A DNA stretch of 64,000 nt from Cheilinus undulatus (taxonomy: Eukaryota; Chordata; Actinopteri; Labriformes; Labridae), in assembly GCF_018320785.1 (NCBI RefSeq), contig NC_054875.1, positions 35,071,657-35,135,656 on the forward strand. Reading direction: 5' to 3'. The notes under the pieces were generated by a model. That model did not search any database. It had not been told where the DNA came from and saw only the letters and a list, made by a program, of their open reading frames with translations. The translations under genes and the position numbers were made by a program. Below are positions 28,892 through 41,318 of the stretch, one piece after another. Each line of letters begins with the position of its first letter. The first letter of the stretch is position 1.

Positions 28892-29629
28892 ATATTTTCA
28901 GCCGTTTCTCTGTCTAGCAAAAGCTGGGTAAAGTAATATGAATAAATACATGTCAGCTTAGGACATCCATAATTAATAGTGTTTTTTTCCCTTCCTCTTT
29001 GTCCAAACAACTCTGACCCTACTGTCTTTTAACAAACAAATGTATAATTTTTCAAATATTCCTATGTAATTGTCTACAAAAGCTGTTTCTGCAGTGTGCT
29101 GTTAATCACCTCATCTGACACTGAACCCATGTCAGTGGTTATGGACATGAAAAATTAATTTCACAGAAATAATCAGCCATCTTCCTCATGTTTTTATTTG
29201 CTTTTCTAACTTAAAGAAATGCCCCAGAATTAATTTCAAGTTAAAAACTTCTTACATAAGCTTTAAAGCTCACCTGAACATTTTCTAGGTGTTAATGAAA
29301 CAAACTGAAATTAATACTGATGCCTTTATAAAACCTACAAAACCTAATGAAATCATCACCAACAACACTGACTATTACTGTGGTGTAGTTTTTAATTCCT
29401 TAAACAGTTGGCCCAGTGTGGGCACCCGACCCAGCGTTTTACTACAAGCCAGAGAACCAGCCATTTGAACTTTTTTCCCCCACAACAAGTATTCACATAT
29501 ACCTGACCTTTAAAAGAAAGAAGGATACGAAAAGGAAGTCACTGGGCCTATTAAGGCACAGTCCAGACCTTGAGGGATTTGGGGGTTTCTCCACCAGGAT
29601 TATTTTTTTAAATAAAAAGCTCTATTTTG
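28892..29629. other. Intergenic sequence, nothing recognised
   Basis: AT-rich, no gene, no repeat structure I can name. Confidence 0.5.
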
Positions 29630-30124
29630 TAACCTGATATGCCAGATGGATTTGCTCACACATCCATCTGGAAAACCTCCCATGGACAGTGTTTGGGAGA
29701 GGGCAGAGCCTTTGAAAAAAAAACCTAGGAGGGTGATTGGATGAATGTTCTGTCTGTCACATCTGTACAGGCCAACCAGATCATGATTAGACTCTTGCCG
29801 AATCTGGTCAGGAGAAGGGTAAAAACGTCGTTTTCACAAAGAAAAGAACACAATGTTGTCCTTTGTTCTTCTTCTAATGAAGAAATGTTGTCAAGTTCAG
29901 ATAAAACTGATGCTCTAGCAGCACGCTAATCTCTTCCCCCATAATTGCACCGGCATCTTGTCGCTGCTTGCTTGCATCACGACAATGCGAAAGTACTGCC
30001 TCTTACTCCTGATTGGTCCTGTCACTTTCTTACAGGGCCCTATCTGTCCACATAGGAGCTTTGCAAGGTGGATTCGTCAGTGAGAAACATAGAAACGGGT
30101 AAATCCATCTGCTTTGCAAGGTTA
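29630..30124 (+). mobile_element. Non-autonomous DNA transposon with 9-bp target duplication (copy 1)
   Basis: The ends are imperfect inverted repeats of about 24 bp: TAACCTGATATGCCAGATGG on the left against TAACCTTGCAAAGCAGATGG as the complement of the right, each followed by ATTT. Flanks TCTATTTTG (29621-29629) and TCTGTTTTG (30125-30133) agree at 8 of 9 bases. Shares long internal blocks (GGGAGAGGGCAGAGCCTTTG, GCTCTAGCAGCAC, CCATAATTGCACCGGC, CTGATTGGTCCTGTCACTTT) with the copy at 39669. No transposase. Confidence 0.85.
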
Positions 30125-30302
30125 TCTGTTTTGCTGGTTATATATGCATTTCTGCCTCTTTATTTGTAATCAAATTAATCAATGAAAATTTGAATGAGTG
30201 CCTTAAATTTGCTTTACAGTCAATATCACTGAGCTTTCATGGTTGAAATTTGGAGTTTCTGTGTATTTATTTACCATTAGTTCAATGTAATATATGAATA
30301 TT

Positions 30303-30494
30303 TACAGTGTCATTTACAATGTCATTTAGCAGACACTTTTGTCCAAAGTGACGTACATCTAGGGTAGGTGTTCCTGATGTTAAGGACCTTGCCCAGGGAC
30401 CCACACTGGATACTCATTGTGCCCTGACCTGGGACTCATACCCCCAATCTCCTGTATCAAAGTATGCTGTGTAAACCACTCAGCTACCCAGCCA
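30303..30494 (-). mobile_element. tRNA-derived SINE with L2-like LINE tail
   Basis: The - strand head TGGCTGGGTAGCTGAGTGG is tRNA-like, followed by a B-box-like GTATGAGTCCC. Its 3' tail, GTCTGCTAAATGACATTGTAA-type, matches the 3' end of the LINE at about 19030-19066. Flanking GAATATT (30296-30302 and 30495-30501) is a likely target duplication. Confidence 0.75.
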
Positions 30495-30504
30495 GAATAT
30501 TATT

Positions 30505-30567
30505 ATATTTATACTACTATTACTATTACTACTACTACCTATCTGTCTGTCTGTCTGCCTGTCTGTC
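30505..30567 (+). repeat. Microsatellite cluster (ACT)n / (CTGT)n
   Basis: TATTACTACTACTACC followed by a CTGT tetranucleotide tract with one CTGC variant, ending CTGTCAAC. Confidence 0.9.
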
Positions 30568-30715
30568 AACAAAATAAGTATTTTTTTAACAATATGACTT
30601 GAAGTTAAGCTGGAGATATGATAAACTATTTAAACTAGATAATAGAATAAAGTAGAGAGAGAAAGAGGGCAGGTTATTATAAAGAAAGAATACGACAGTA
30701 GCAGTAGCAATAATA

Positions 30716-30741
30716 GGCAGGTAGGTAGGTAGGTAGGTAGG
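30716..30741 (+). repeat. (GGTA)n microsatellite
   Basis: Seven-unit AGGT/GGTA tetranucleotide run about 160 bp downstream of the CTGT tract. Confidence 0.9.
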
Positions 30742-32393
30742 GCGCAAATACAAAAACAAAAAACTATACAAGAAGGTAAGGTGAGAGGCTTAAGCAAATA
30801 AAGTATCAGATTTACTTACATATATACAAGTGGATTCAAGCATCCAAAGCAGCATCAAGCAGTTTTTATAGTGTTAGGTTGAATGGTAGTAGAAATTATT
30901 GACAAAATTTCTGTTCAGGTGCGTTCAAAATGAGTGTCTTGTAGCAAAGCCAAGACAAAAACAAAGTCTCAAATCTGCTAGCACCGATATATATAACATT
31001 GCCATATGGCTACATATGGATCCATGATGCCCCCAGATCTCATAAATGGTGCCATAAGTGTTTATATTCTTCATAATGTTGATACTTGTTGCTGTTTCGT
31101 CTGTTATAGTGTCTTATTTTGAAACTTAGATTTGAGATTAGAGTATGAAGCTCAGGAGTTCACAATCTGTTACTTTGGCGCGTCACTCAAAATGTTCAGG
31201 GCACCCGTTGGCACCCCCTTCAAAATGGCGCTCAAGGTGACTGTCTATATTGTGATGCCCAGAGCCAGCCCTGCAGACACAGATAGAGTAAGAGATCAGC
31301 TAAGGGACAAAGTGGTCCACTAGGGGCGCCAGAATCAATACAAAATAAAAGTCTCTCACAGGAGCTTTAAGAATCAAAAAGCAGAGAATATTTCATGTCA
31401 TACATGCCTTCAACAGAAACACTGAAAATGGTTGCATGTGAACTGGTTTATTCTGTTTTCTTTACAATGTTGCAGATCGCTCAATCATGTACAGTTATTT
31501 AATAAAAAATCAAACTATTATTTTTCCCCAAAACAAAATAGCAAAGATTATGTAAACCCTGATGTAAAACGTGACTCCTCCACAGGCAACTGAGACATTT
31601 TCTCTTCTGTAGAGACTTTTTTTTTTTTTTTTTTTTTTTGCAGTGTCTTCATAGATCAATGCAGCACATTTGTGATTTCTTCAAGTTGCAGCTCAGGTTC
31701 CAGAATTTCATTAGCTGTAGAAAAACAAAAAGGTAATGATGAAACATTTAAAAAAAAAAAATCCCCTTTAGGTATTGCTTGTCTCTTGAGATAAATGTTC
31801 TGATTCTGACTAACTGAATCTGTCTGCACATTTGTAATTTTTTGTGTTGTGAGGCACATATTGTTGACAGGTTTAACAGGTGAATGCGGAGATGTTGTGT
31901 TGTCTTCCCCCTCCACTCCATGGAGGACAAATCATTATTAGAAATAGGGCTGACATCTCATGATAACATCTTCTCAAAATCTGACCAAGAGAAGCTCACT
32001 CTTCCTGTATTCTCTGAGTTCCTCCTCTTTTCTCAGATCCTTCCATCCATTCCTTCACTTCCCAAGCCTGTCCACCTCTGGCATGGTGTGTAGTTTAGGT
32101 AGACAATGGGTCATTAAACGAAAGGCTGCATAGGTGAAAATGGGGCATTGAGAGAAAAAATATAGAAGATATTTTTAGTGTTTCCTATTTAATGCCTAAC
32201 AGTTTTAGTTTCTAAGAAATGACTTGTACAAATCATACTTTTTAGATTTCTGTTATACAGCCAGCGAATCTGCCGCCTGTTTTTGGTGCATAAAAAACAT
32301 TGCTGCAGTTATCTGTAAATCCAACAGATGCCACTAGAGCTCTACTGGAAGCAGTTTGTATTTTTTTGTAAATCCTGCGTCATCTTCAGCACT
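30742..32393. other. Intergenic sequence with long poly-T
   Basis: No gene recognised. A 23-T run lies at about 31617-31639. The rest is AT-rich and unremarkable. Confidence 0.5.
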
Positions 32394-32535
32394 CTGTGAG
32401 AGACTGGCGACCAGTCCAGGGTGTACCCCACCTCTCGCCTGATGACAGTGTAATCACCTCCACCTCCAGTCCCCCCATGACCCAAACAGGCTGCTCTGAA
32501 GAGCTAACGCATGGATGCATCGTCTCTTAGCTCAT
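32394..32535 (+). mobile_element. 3' fragment of a teleost SINE
   Basis: GAGACTGGCGACCAGTCCAG, then GGGTGTACCCCACCTCTCGCC and CCCCCATGACCC, corresponds to the 3' half of the SINE seen nearly whole at 41319-41641 (CCAGTCCAGAATGTACCCTG). The head is missing. Confidence 0.7.
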
Positions 32536-33479
32536 GTAAATGGAAGTATTCCAAACAAATCTTGAGACTAACACGCTCTGATCTCACTAACAGGTAACGG
32601 GTGCGTCATACTAACGCCATCCAGATGAATAAATGGCATTTCCCTCTATCAAAGAAGTAAAAATAAGCATAAGACTGATGATGAGAAGTGTTTAGGCCCA
32701 GGAATAACCAGCTGGATGAGTCAGCATCTTTAATTATACATTTTTAGACTGGCCAGCTCTTTTTGAACATTTAGTTGTGATTCCAGAAGAATCTTCTGAA
32801 GGACAGCTTAACCCCTTGAAGCCTGAAAACACAAATAACAGCCAGAAAATTCTAATTTTTTGGAACTGATATGTTCATTTTACTTTTTACTGAAATTTTT
32901 AAAAATCCAAATTTCTGTAAAATTTATCAGTTATATTTTTAGTATCTCATTTTATTCATTAGGTGTTTCTGGTAACTGATAATCCACTTGAGGGCATTTT
33001 TATCATTTATCAGATTGTATTCAGAAGTTTTTTTGAGTAATTTATTGAGCATATTGATTAGATAGAGGTATCATAAAAGTATGTATCAAATATGCGACAA
33101 CAGGAGTTAAGGGGTTAATATTACTTTTGTGTTACTGCTAATCTCTCAGCATTGGTTCAATTCATACTCTGTTTGGGCACCTGAATAAGAGCAGAGTAAC
33201 GTCAGAGTAGAAACGCTCTGTGACACGTAGAATCAAGTTTTTGAGATGTTATGGTCTCTTCAGCATTAAAGCATGTGCATCAATAAAAATAACCTAAAAG
33301 TGAAAAGACTTATTGCAATGACCGGTTTCTAAATTATGATTAGTCTCTTTTAGATTGTTAAAGCCAGGCACGGAAAGAAGCTAATTTATTTTACTCACAT
33401 TACTTTGACTGGGTAGTTTTTCTGTGTTCATACTTTTTTGAGTAGTGTTTAGTATCTGTAACATCTCAGCAACAACACA

Positions 33480-33731
33480 GAGAGCCTGGGCCAAATCTCA
33501 AGTGTTGTTGCAAAGGTTCTGAATACTTGTGTCAATGCGATAGTTCAGATTTTTATTTTTAAAACACTTGTAAACATTTCTAAAATTCTGTTTCGATTTG
33601 TCTCGATGGGATACTGAATGTAGATTAATGAGATTAAAAACAAATTTAAACAATTGCAGCATCAGGCTGCAACATACCAGAATTTAAAAAAGTAAAGGGG
33701 GTCTGAAAACTTTCTGAATGCACTGTGTATG
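33480..33731 (+). mobile_element. Tc1-like terminal fragment
   Basis: GCAAAGGTTCTGAATACTTG ... AAGTAAAGGGGGTCTGAAAA then CTTTCTGAATGCACTGTGTA matches the characteristic end of a salmonid/percomorph Tc1 family that terminates '...ACTTTCNGGATGCACTGTG'. Only the terminal 250 bp is kept. Confidence 0.65.
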
Positions 33732-33870
33732 ACATGATATGATACAAAACCATGCAATATGATGGGATGTGGTGTGATACAGTATGATATAAAAAGTGTC
33801 AATATCAAACCTGATATGATGCAATTCAGTGCCACCCAATACGATATGATAGCACACATGGCCCAATTAA
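33732..33870 (+). repeat. GATATGAT-rich low-complexity stretch
   Basis: Recurrent TGATATGAT / CAATATGAT words (ATGACATGATATGATAC, GTATGATAT, ACCTGATATGATGC, ATACGATATGAT) next to the Tc1 end. Possibly a decayed microsatellite seeded at the transposon end. Confidence 0.6.
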
Positions 33871-34373
33871 AGGATGCCACAAAAATATTTCCAACACAAT
33901 TACATAATGTATATTATCAGATTATATCATCAGATCACCTGATTAAATAAAGAATATAAAAGTAAAGTCCAGAATCAGTATATTTATTTACTGCAATTTA
34001 GTTCCAGTCTAACCTCTGATCAAGCTTCATCTTTTAACTTTTATCCACTCCAAATTATCCCTGTCCTCTTCCTCTTTTATACCACGTTCCACTTGGCCAA
34101 TTAACTTCAGTTCATGTTACGCTCATTGATGTCATAATCACCCCCATGCAGAGTCATGAAGTAGAGATGCAGCGAGTATAATTGGCAGGGAAATCTGTTA
34201 AGTGTTTCTAATTTAATCATCAATAACTGGCACCACTGATTTAAAAAACACAGGAGTCTGGAGGAAAATATTTTTCTTTATTGGAATTTCATCCAACCCC
34301 TTGTAGGAAGAAGTTGTTACAGTCAAGAGTAATGTAGCCAAATACTGCTTCACTGTGGTACCATATCTTAGAG

Positions 34374-35682
34374 TTAAAGTCCCTGTGAAGTGAAATTCAA
34401 TACAGTTTGTGTCTTATCACACTAGATATGTTGCAATAAGGTTGCTGTAAACATGTGAAAACACTGAGATCTACGTGTGACTGAGTTTTGGATCTAGACT
34501 ATTAAGAGTTTTTTCACCTCTTTCCTGGCTTGGTTAAATTCGGCAGGGCAAATGTAGCAGCCCGTAACATCACCCGCTGCTTTTACCCCGCGAACCTAAT
34601 GCTAGAAAATCACAGAGCAGTTCATCTCAATACACTCTGCTGTTAGCTGATGTCACTGCCTTCGCTGAAAGTTAACGGCCAGTTACATGCTGGTTTTTGT
34701 TCATTGTGAGGTAAATTTCCCAAATCTATCAGCCACTGTGGCCTACAGGTCATTAAAAGAGATTTGTGCCAGAAAACAGGGGGCAGGGTAATTACTGGAA
34801 TCTATTTATTTTAAGATTTATTTTGGGCTTTTTATGCCTTTATTGACAGAGGAAGACAGTTGACAGAATCGGAAAAAAGGGATGAGAGAGCTAGGGGAGA
34901 GACATGCGGGAAAGGGCTTCAGGCTGTATTCAAACCCAGGCCGACTGCATATAGGTGACGCCTTAAACCGCTAGGCCATCTGCACCCCTGCTGGAGACTA
35001 TTTTTAACTTGAAGTAGATGCAGCAGGAACAAGCACCTAACCTGGTGAAGGTGTGTTTTAATCCATATTTCATTTGTCTGTAGAAACAGACTATGGCTTT
35101 GTCTCTCTCAAAGCAAAGGCAGTTCAATTCCTCATGTCTGTCAGCGACATGATGCAGGAGTTTTGTAATGTATCAGATGATAGACATGCTCTATTCCTGC
35201 CAAGTCTGTCACAATAAAAGCCTCCGCTTCTAGTCATCATTGAAGACAACAAAGAGGTTTCATAAACAGAAGAGAGACATAACTTAAAAAAATAGATATA
35301 AGGGAAAAATTGAAGAGTTAAAAACAGGATGAGGAAATAAAATGGAGTCTTCTTAGCTCTAAACGGTCTGCCTGTCATGACATAAATGTGACTGTTTTCT
35401 CAGCATAGAAGACTGATGATTCCTGCATTCAGACGTTTTTTTTAAAGGTTGAAGGGATCGTATTTCTCATGAGTGGGGGTGGCTTCGGCTCATTCAACAG
35501 ACACGCCCACACAATCCTAGAGCAGATTTTACTTCTTCATTTCTCTTGATTTTGAGCTTAATTTTATAAACTAAGAGACGTTTTTCATGACTGAAATTTG
35601 GCCTGATGGTTCATAACACAGCGGCCTGTCATACAACAAACCTAAATACGGATTCTTTTCACCACTTTACAGGGACTTTAAA
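34374..35682. mobile_element. TIR-bearing non-autonomous element with nested SINE
   Basis: Left end TTAAAGTCCCTGTGAAGTG (34374 on) and right end CACTTTACAGGGACTTTAA (ending 35682) are near-perfect inverted repeats. Right subterminal sequence (TGGTTCATAACACAGC, GGATTCTTTTCACC) is typical of a widespread teleost element. A SINE has inserted at 34808-34990. No coding frame. Target duplication not found. Confidence 0.75.
34808..34990 (-). mobile_element. tRNA-derived SINE (copy 2)
   Basis: Same family as 28698-28883: AAGATTTATTTTGGGC tail side on the left, GAGAGACATGCGGGAAAGGG core, and B-box complement. Flanked by CTGGAATCTATTT (34795-34807) and CTGGAGACTATTT (34991-35003), a 13-bp duplication with two mismatches. 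Nested in the TIR element. Confidence 0.85.
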
Positions 35683-37954
35683 TATAGCATTTAAGTAATG
35701 TATTTAGTCACTTCTGTTTCTCAGTATTGCTTCTGTTGACCCTTGTCTGTAGTTTTGATCACAGGGTCAGATCACCTTATCAAGGCCGTGAAACTGCTGA
35801 GAAGTTATACTACTTATAGCCGTGGGACGGATCCACAGGAGTGTTTTGAATTACAAACTACTGTAAATACTGCTCTGACGTGTGCACCTCCAGGCTTTCA
35901 CCGTGATTATATCTGAAAACCTGACACAATGATTTAAAAGTGAAACTGCTGATACAGTATCAACGTGGCCAAAAGGAACACTCCAGGAATTCACCCCGTG
36001 ACCTGAAAATAATGAACCTCAGCTTTAATATTTGTGTGCTTTTGTATACAGTGAATATGATTGATGACTTTCCGCCCCATGATGGATTGCTTTGTTTTCT
36101 GCGCGGCTGTTGTTTTGTTGTTTCTGTCACATGATTGATGGGATAAATGGGGATCTTAATTGTCTGCGAGTGTTTATTTTGTATTAAGGGAGCGGAAACA
36201 AAAGCCTGTGGATTGTACAGTTAAAACCCTTTGAGTTATTTTATTAGAGTCCTATATAAAGCATGGGAGATAAAAAGGGAACAGTATAGCCCTATAACCA
36301 TGTGCATGATCTGGTTGATGTGCCTGAACTCGCCTAGCACATGTTCATTAATCTGGTGCACATCACAGCACCCACAATACAATTAGTCAATGGTCAGAAT
36401 AGCCCGCTATTGTCAGTAACCAATCTTCTACTCCCCTGAATCGTTAATCCTGTATAAATCCAATTCTCTATCAGGACTGATGTGGTTCACACACGGCTGT
36501 TTACATGCATGACTCATGAATCATGTCTGCCTCGCTTTAATGGATTCAAAACCATTCCTGGTTCGATTAATTGCCCCCACACAGGATGAAATGGAGCTCA
36601 GCTATTCTGAAAGCCGTTTGTCTCAGCACTTCCTGATTTCTTTTTCCCTTTCCTCAAACATGAATCCAGGCAGTAGATGTTGGTTTTTACAAAGCCATCT
36701 GCGGTGCCGCCTGAAAGCTGGTGGCAGGCTTACAAGGGCTGCTGGTGTTTTTAAAATAGAAGCATAGCTGACCAGATTTGCCCCAACCAGACACCGTCAC
36801 GCTCCAGTAGCAGGTAAAACATTCACTGTAAGTACAGCCCCTGCATACTGCATGAACAGTGCTGCTTTTAGCTCTCCCTAAAAGAGAACAGTGAAGGGTA
36901 AATAAATTAAAAAACACACAAAGTGAAAGACAAAGACATGCCTTTTTTGGTCCAAACAAAGGAGTTTTAATTAGAGTAAAAGTGCCTGTGTCTTTGATGT
37001 GAAGAGCGATCACTGAGAGATGGATTATACAGCAGAGAGGAGGTGTGAGCTCTTCAGCTTTTCCAATCAGCCTGGCCTTTTATGTGCGTCTCCCCCTGTC
37101 AAGCAATTGCTTACATAATCATCTGCTTACTCTAATCTCTGCATCTGTCCTGCAATTCTGTGCTCTTTACACATCCCCACTTTTCTTCCTCGCACCCCAT
37201 ATATATACCAGCACAGACCCTATCTCTGTTCCCTGGTTTTCTCCTTCAGTGCTTTTATCTGACATGCCCACTGGTGCTCTCACCCTCTCTTCTGTCCCTC
37301 TTACCTCAGCTGCTGAGTGGTCATTGATTACCGTGTGTGGATTGTATGATGAAATGCCACTCGCCCACCTAACACCCTCTTGTCAGCCGCCCCTGACATC
37401 CCACTGAGCACGGCAGACCGTCTTTGGCAGCCTGTGTAATGTTGAAATACCTCTCTATGATATGGTTGGGTGTCAAAATTTTCCGTACTCTAATTCTTTT
37501 CAATACCACATTAAAAAACAATACAATTACCATTATTATAATGATTGATGATATCAATTAAAGCCAAAGCTTAGACAAAACTTCTACTCCATAAGTCTGG
37601 TGAATAGGAGAGGAATTGATTCATAAAAATTGCTAATCCTGATGAGTGAAAACAAGAAATTACCCAACAGAAGGAGCCTCGGACTTCTGTTTTTGTTGTC
37701 ATGTGCTGTAAGTGAAACAGGTATTGATGTCATTTGGTTTTTACCAATATCATAATGTACTTTAGAATTTGAGTAGTGTGAAAGCCCATTGACTTTTAAA
37801 ACATGGACATGGTCTCAGCGATGTTGTCAATTTGTTTCTGAAGCCCACTCTTGAAGCCAGTCAGTGGTGGTTTCCATATTGGAAATACAGCTGTATCTTA
37901 AAAAAAAATTCTGTCTGACTTCTTCAGACAGTTAAATTTCAATACATTCTAGAT
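35683..37954. other. Repeat-poor intergenic stretch
   Basis: No gene or named repeat. 36000-36740 is richer in balanced-complexity sequence with TAAT, ATGATTGATGG and ATTAATC words, and could hold conserved noncoding elements (see findings). Confidence 0.45.
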
Positions 37955-39194
37955 CAGGGGTGTCCAAACTTTTTCCATCGAGGGCCACGTGCAGAGAAAT
38001 TGAAGGCTGGCCAGGTCACATTGAGAAAGCTCACTTATAATGTGTTATAGAAAAATATCCTACATGACAGCTCTCCATTAATGGCTTTTTCAAATAAAAA
38101 GCTCATAAGGATTTTGGAAAGCGCAGAGATGGCTGTCTGTTATCTTGGTTCTCAGTCTACTTTTGTTCAAAGTCATCAAGAAAAATGTTTGTTCACATAT
38201 GGGCTACACTATGTTGAGCCAAACAGACACATTATTCTTTTTGAGTGGCGCATCATCAGAGGAAACTTTTCCTTATCCAAGCTTCGGTAGAAGTCGGGTG
38301 AAGCTGGTGTTTATTCTAACTTACACATTGTTGTGCCTTTTAAACTCATCAGATCAAGCAGCTCCTCCGTAAAGCAAAAGTTGACGTCAACTCCTTGTAA
38401 AAAGATTAAGAGCTGTGCGGTGTCCGGGCCATCAGTGCTCTCGTCACATGCATTGGAGTAAAAATCAAAAGCACAGGCTTTGTCTGAAACTTGTTGTTTT
38501 AAGTTAGCTGACAAGTCTTCAATTCGCCGGGCAACTGTGTTCCTGGGCAAACTAACATTGTTGAAGTCCTGCATTTTCTCTGGACATATTTTTTCTGCAA
38601 CCTTAGTGAGGCCCTATTTTATGAAGTCTCCCTCAGAGGAAGACTTTCCGTGACGGGCAATAAGATGCAATCTCGTAGCTGGTGGTTGTGGCATTTTCTT
38701 GAGTTTCGTTGGCATGGAAAAAATGTTTTTGCTGAGCTAGCAAGCTGGCGGTCATCTGCTTAACTTTCTGCTCTCGCTCGGCACCGGTGTTTGAGGTGTA
38801 AGACTGATGCTTGGTTTCATAGTGTCGTTGAACATTATAATCTTTCATCACTACAACGGTTTCATTACAGATTAAACAGACACACTTCCAAATGACTTCA
38901 GTGAGGAAATATTCGTTTTCCCACCGCGCCTGAAACTTTCTACACTCACCGTCTATCTTGCGTTTCTTTGCTTCTGCCATGTTTCATCACCCATCAACTC
39001 TTCTTTGAGTGATAGCACCTGTCTTTTGACATGGATAAGCTGCCTCTTCAACAAAGCTGCACCACCTAGTGTCGAAACTAAGAGGTACAATAAAGTCAAG
39101 CACAGGCGTGATTTTCTCATACGGGCCATATTTTATTTTTAGAATGTGCCACGGGCCGTAAAAACAGCCACGGGCCGCAGTTTGGACACCCCCG
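37955..39194 (-). mobile_element. hAT transposon with degenerate transposase
   Basis: TIR CAGGGGTGTCCAAAC at 37955 and GTTTGGACACCCCCG ending 39194. Flanks TTCTAGAT and GTCTTGAT agree at 6 of 8. On the - strand, 38980-38633 encodes MAEAKKRKIDGECRKFQARW ... VCLICNETVVVMKDYNVQRH, then YETKH, a C2H2/BED-like zinc finger (C-x2-C ... H-x3-H). 38574-38311 encodes a second piece with VSLPRNTVARRIEDLSANLK and FDFYSNACDESTD, like the N-terminal catalytic region (first Asp) of GTF2IRD2-type hAT transposases. The frame shifts between the pieces and the dimerisation C-terminus is missing. Confidence 0.85.
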
Positions 39195-39668
39195 GTCTTG
39201 ATCCATCTGATACAAAGTGAAAATCTCAAGACTTTCTTTGCTTTAATCCTGATTATTACAGCTTATAGCTCATAAAAATCAACAAGAGTAGGTAAAAACC
39301 TAGTATCTGGCTGACTGTAACTATCTGGGATGCCTGTTGAAATGCTTGACTGAAATGTGTGTCTGGACAGAGTGATTTTGTCATGATTGTTAGTAGTTTA
39401 TTATTTTTACCCAAAGTTACAGTAAGTAGTTACTGAAATGTAAAAAGCTATGTGTTGCCCCTCTCTCTGTCTGTCTCCTTCTGTATGTAATAAAGCCCTG
39501 AACAGCGTCGTCTCCCCTCCTGCTTTTCTTCTATCGCATCTGACTGGTTATGTCGTAATGTTAGCAGTATAATGTTAAGCCTGCTTAGGTCAATAGTTTT
39601 CCTACCACTAGAGGGAGCTATGATCAAAGTTATTGATTGGGTAAATTACAGGGGAAGTAGGATTTCCC

Positions 39669-40179
39669 TAACCTGACACGCCAACCTTCGATGTACAGCG
39701 TTTGGGAGAGGGCAGAGCCTTTGAAAAAAACCTGGATGAATGTTCTGTCTGTCACATCTTTACGGGCCAATCAGAGCAACAAAACACGTGATGTCGTAGT
39801 CACTACCAAGGAATAAACTCCATATAGAACAGCATAACGCGAACCATGGCAGCTATAGACATGTCAGTACCCGACTTTTGTCATTCTTGAATAGAAAACA
39901 ACTCAGTGCAGTTCTTTTAACCATAAAACGTTGTCAAGTTCTGATAAAACTTGCGCTCTAGCAGCACCCACGCTAATGTCTTCCGCCATAATTGCACCGG
40001 CCTCTTGTTGCTGCTTGCTCACGTCATGACTCCGCCGCACCACAAAGTACTGCCCCTTGTCCCTGATTGGTCCTGTCACTTTCTAACCGAGCCCAAATGG
40101 TTCAGATGGGAGCTTTGCGAGATGGATGGACCAGTGAGAAACATGGCAAACAGGCAGATCCATCTGCTTTGCAAGGCTA
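39669..40179 (+). mobile_element. Non-autonomous DNA transposon with 9-bp target duplication (copy 2)
   Basis: Starts TAACCTGACACGCCA and ends CATCTGCTTTGCAAGGCTA. Exact 9-bp repeats GGATTTCCC at 39660-39668 and 40180-40188. Internal blocks match copy 1 (GGGAGAGGGCAGAGCCTTTG; ATAATTGCACCGGCCTCTTG; GATTGGTCCTGTCACTTTCT). Non-coding. Confidence 0.9.
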
Positions 40180-40857
40180 GGATTTCCCATTTTCTGCAGA
40201 ACACTTGAACGCCTCTTTGGTGTGTGTCTCTCGTCCAGTGTTTTTCCTGATGCAACACGTTGATGTGCCAGTTACAGCCTGTAAGAAGTCTTGCTGACAT
40301 TCTAGATAAAGCGTGCAAAACAAATGAAGTTGTTGTGTGGTTCATTTAAAAAGTAGAAGTTACCACATAATTTTGGCGACGAGGTGAACCGGGTTTAAGC
40401 ATCCTGGCGTTTTGTTTTGCTTGCATTAGGCTGCAGTGTGCTAGATATAGCTAGGTGGCCACATGAGCATCAAGGAGCTGAATGATGAGGAACTGCAGAG
40501 TGCAGGTGTGACCAAAGCGTCAGACTGAGCGTTCAGATGGCTGGGAATTTTTATGTTGTAGATATTCAAATTCTATGCATAAGTTTGTGCTATGATTATA
40601 TTGTATTATTTTATTTTTTACCTGCTTGCACAAACATTTTAATTTAAATGAAGTTTCTCCCAAAATGAATTTCTGAATGATCTGCATATGTCTCTTAATT
40701 TGCCTTAAATGTGTACCTTTTGAAAGTTTGTGAGTCCAGCATTTTATTATTTCTTCAAAAGTATCAGTATCAGTATCAGTACAGATAAAATTACATCAAA
40801 AAATATTTGTATCGTATCGAATTTAAAAACATTCTCTAAAGTGTGCTCAGCTTAGGA
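40180..40857. other. Intergenic, with short TATCAG repeat
   Basis: Nothing coding recognised. A (TATCAG)n tract of about four units is at 40758-40784. GTTGATGTGCCAGTTACAGC and nearby words look unique. Confidence 0.5.
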
Positions 40858-41220
40858 CCCCTCAAGGACCCAGATGCACTGTGAGCTGCCCTCTCTATGC
40901 CTGACTGGGGAGTTGGTACAGTGCTGTAATAAGTCCAGAGTCAAAGCTGTCAGCTGTCTATCTGGAGATTTTAGAGCACTTCATGCTTCCATCGGCTGAG
41001 ATATTTAAAGATACTGATTTCCTTTTCCAGCAGGACTTGGCACCTGTCCACAGTGAAGCCAAAACTACTAGAGACTGGTTTGCTGACCATGGTAACTCAC
41101 CTGACCTGAACCCTATAGGGAATCCCTGGGTAAATGTCAAGAGGAATATGAGAGACTATTACTTTTTCAGCCTTTTGTTGCCCCATCCATACTTTTTTTG
41201 AGAAGTTTTGCTGCCATCAA
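40858..41220 (+). mobile_element. Tc1/mariner-like transposase C-terminal relic
   Basis: The frame 40983-41201 reads IFKDTDFLFQQDLAPVHSEA then SPDLNPIGNPWVNVKRNMRD: the 'FQQDNAPxH' Asp motif and the final catalytic region of IS630/Tc1 transposases. In the latter, the usual 'IEN' Glu is replaced by Gly (IGN). Truncated at both ends. Confidence 0.8.
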
Positions 41221-41318
41221 ATTCAAAATGAGTACGTATTTTTCATAAAATGGTCAAATATTTCAGTTTAAACATCTGATATGTTGTTAATGTTCTATTG
41301 TGAATAACATATGGGTAA

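Noticed and set aside
30505..30741. Possible CRISPR-like regular repeats
   Set aside because: Simple tetranucleotide microsatellites without spacers, in a vertebrate genome.
31617..31639. Poly-T as the tail of a processed pseudogene on the - strand
   Set aside because: No gene-like sequence is recognisable next to it on either side.
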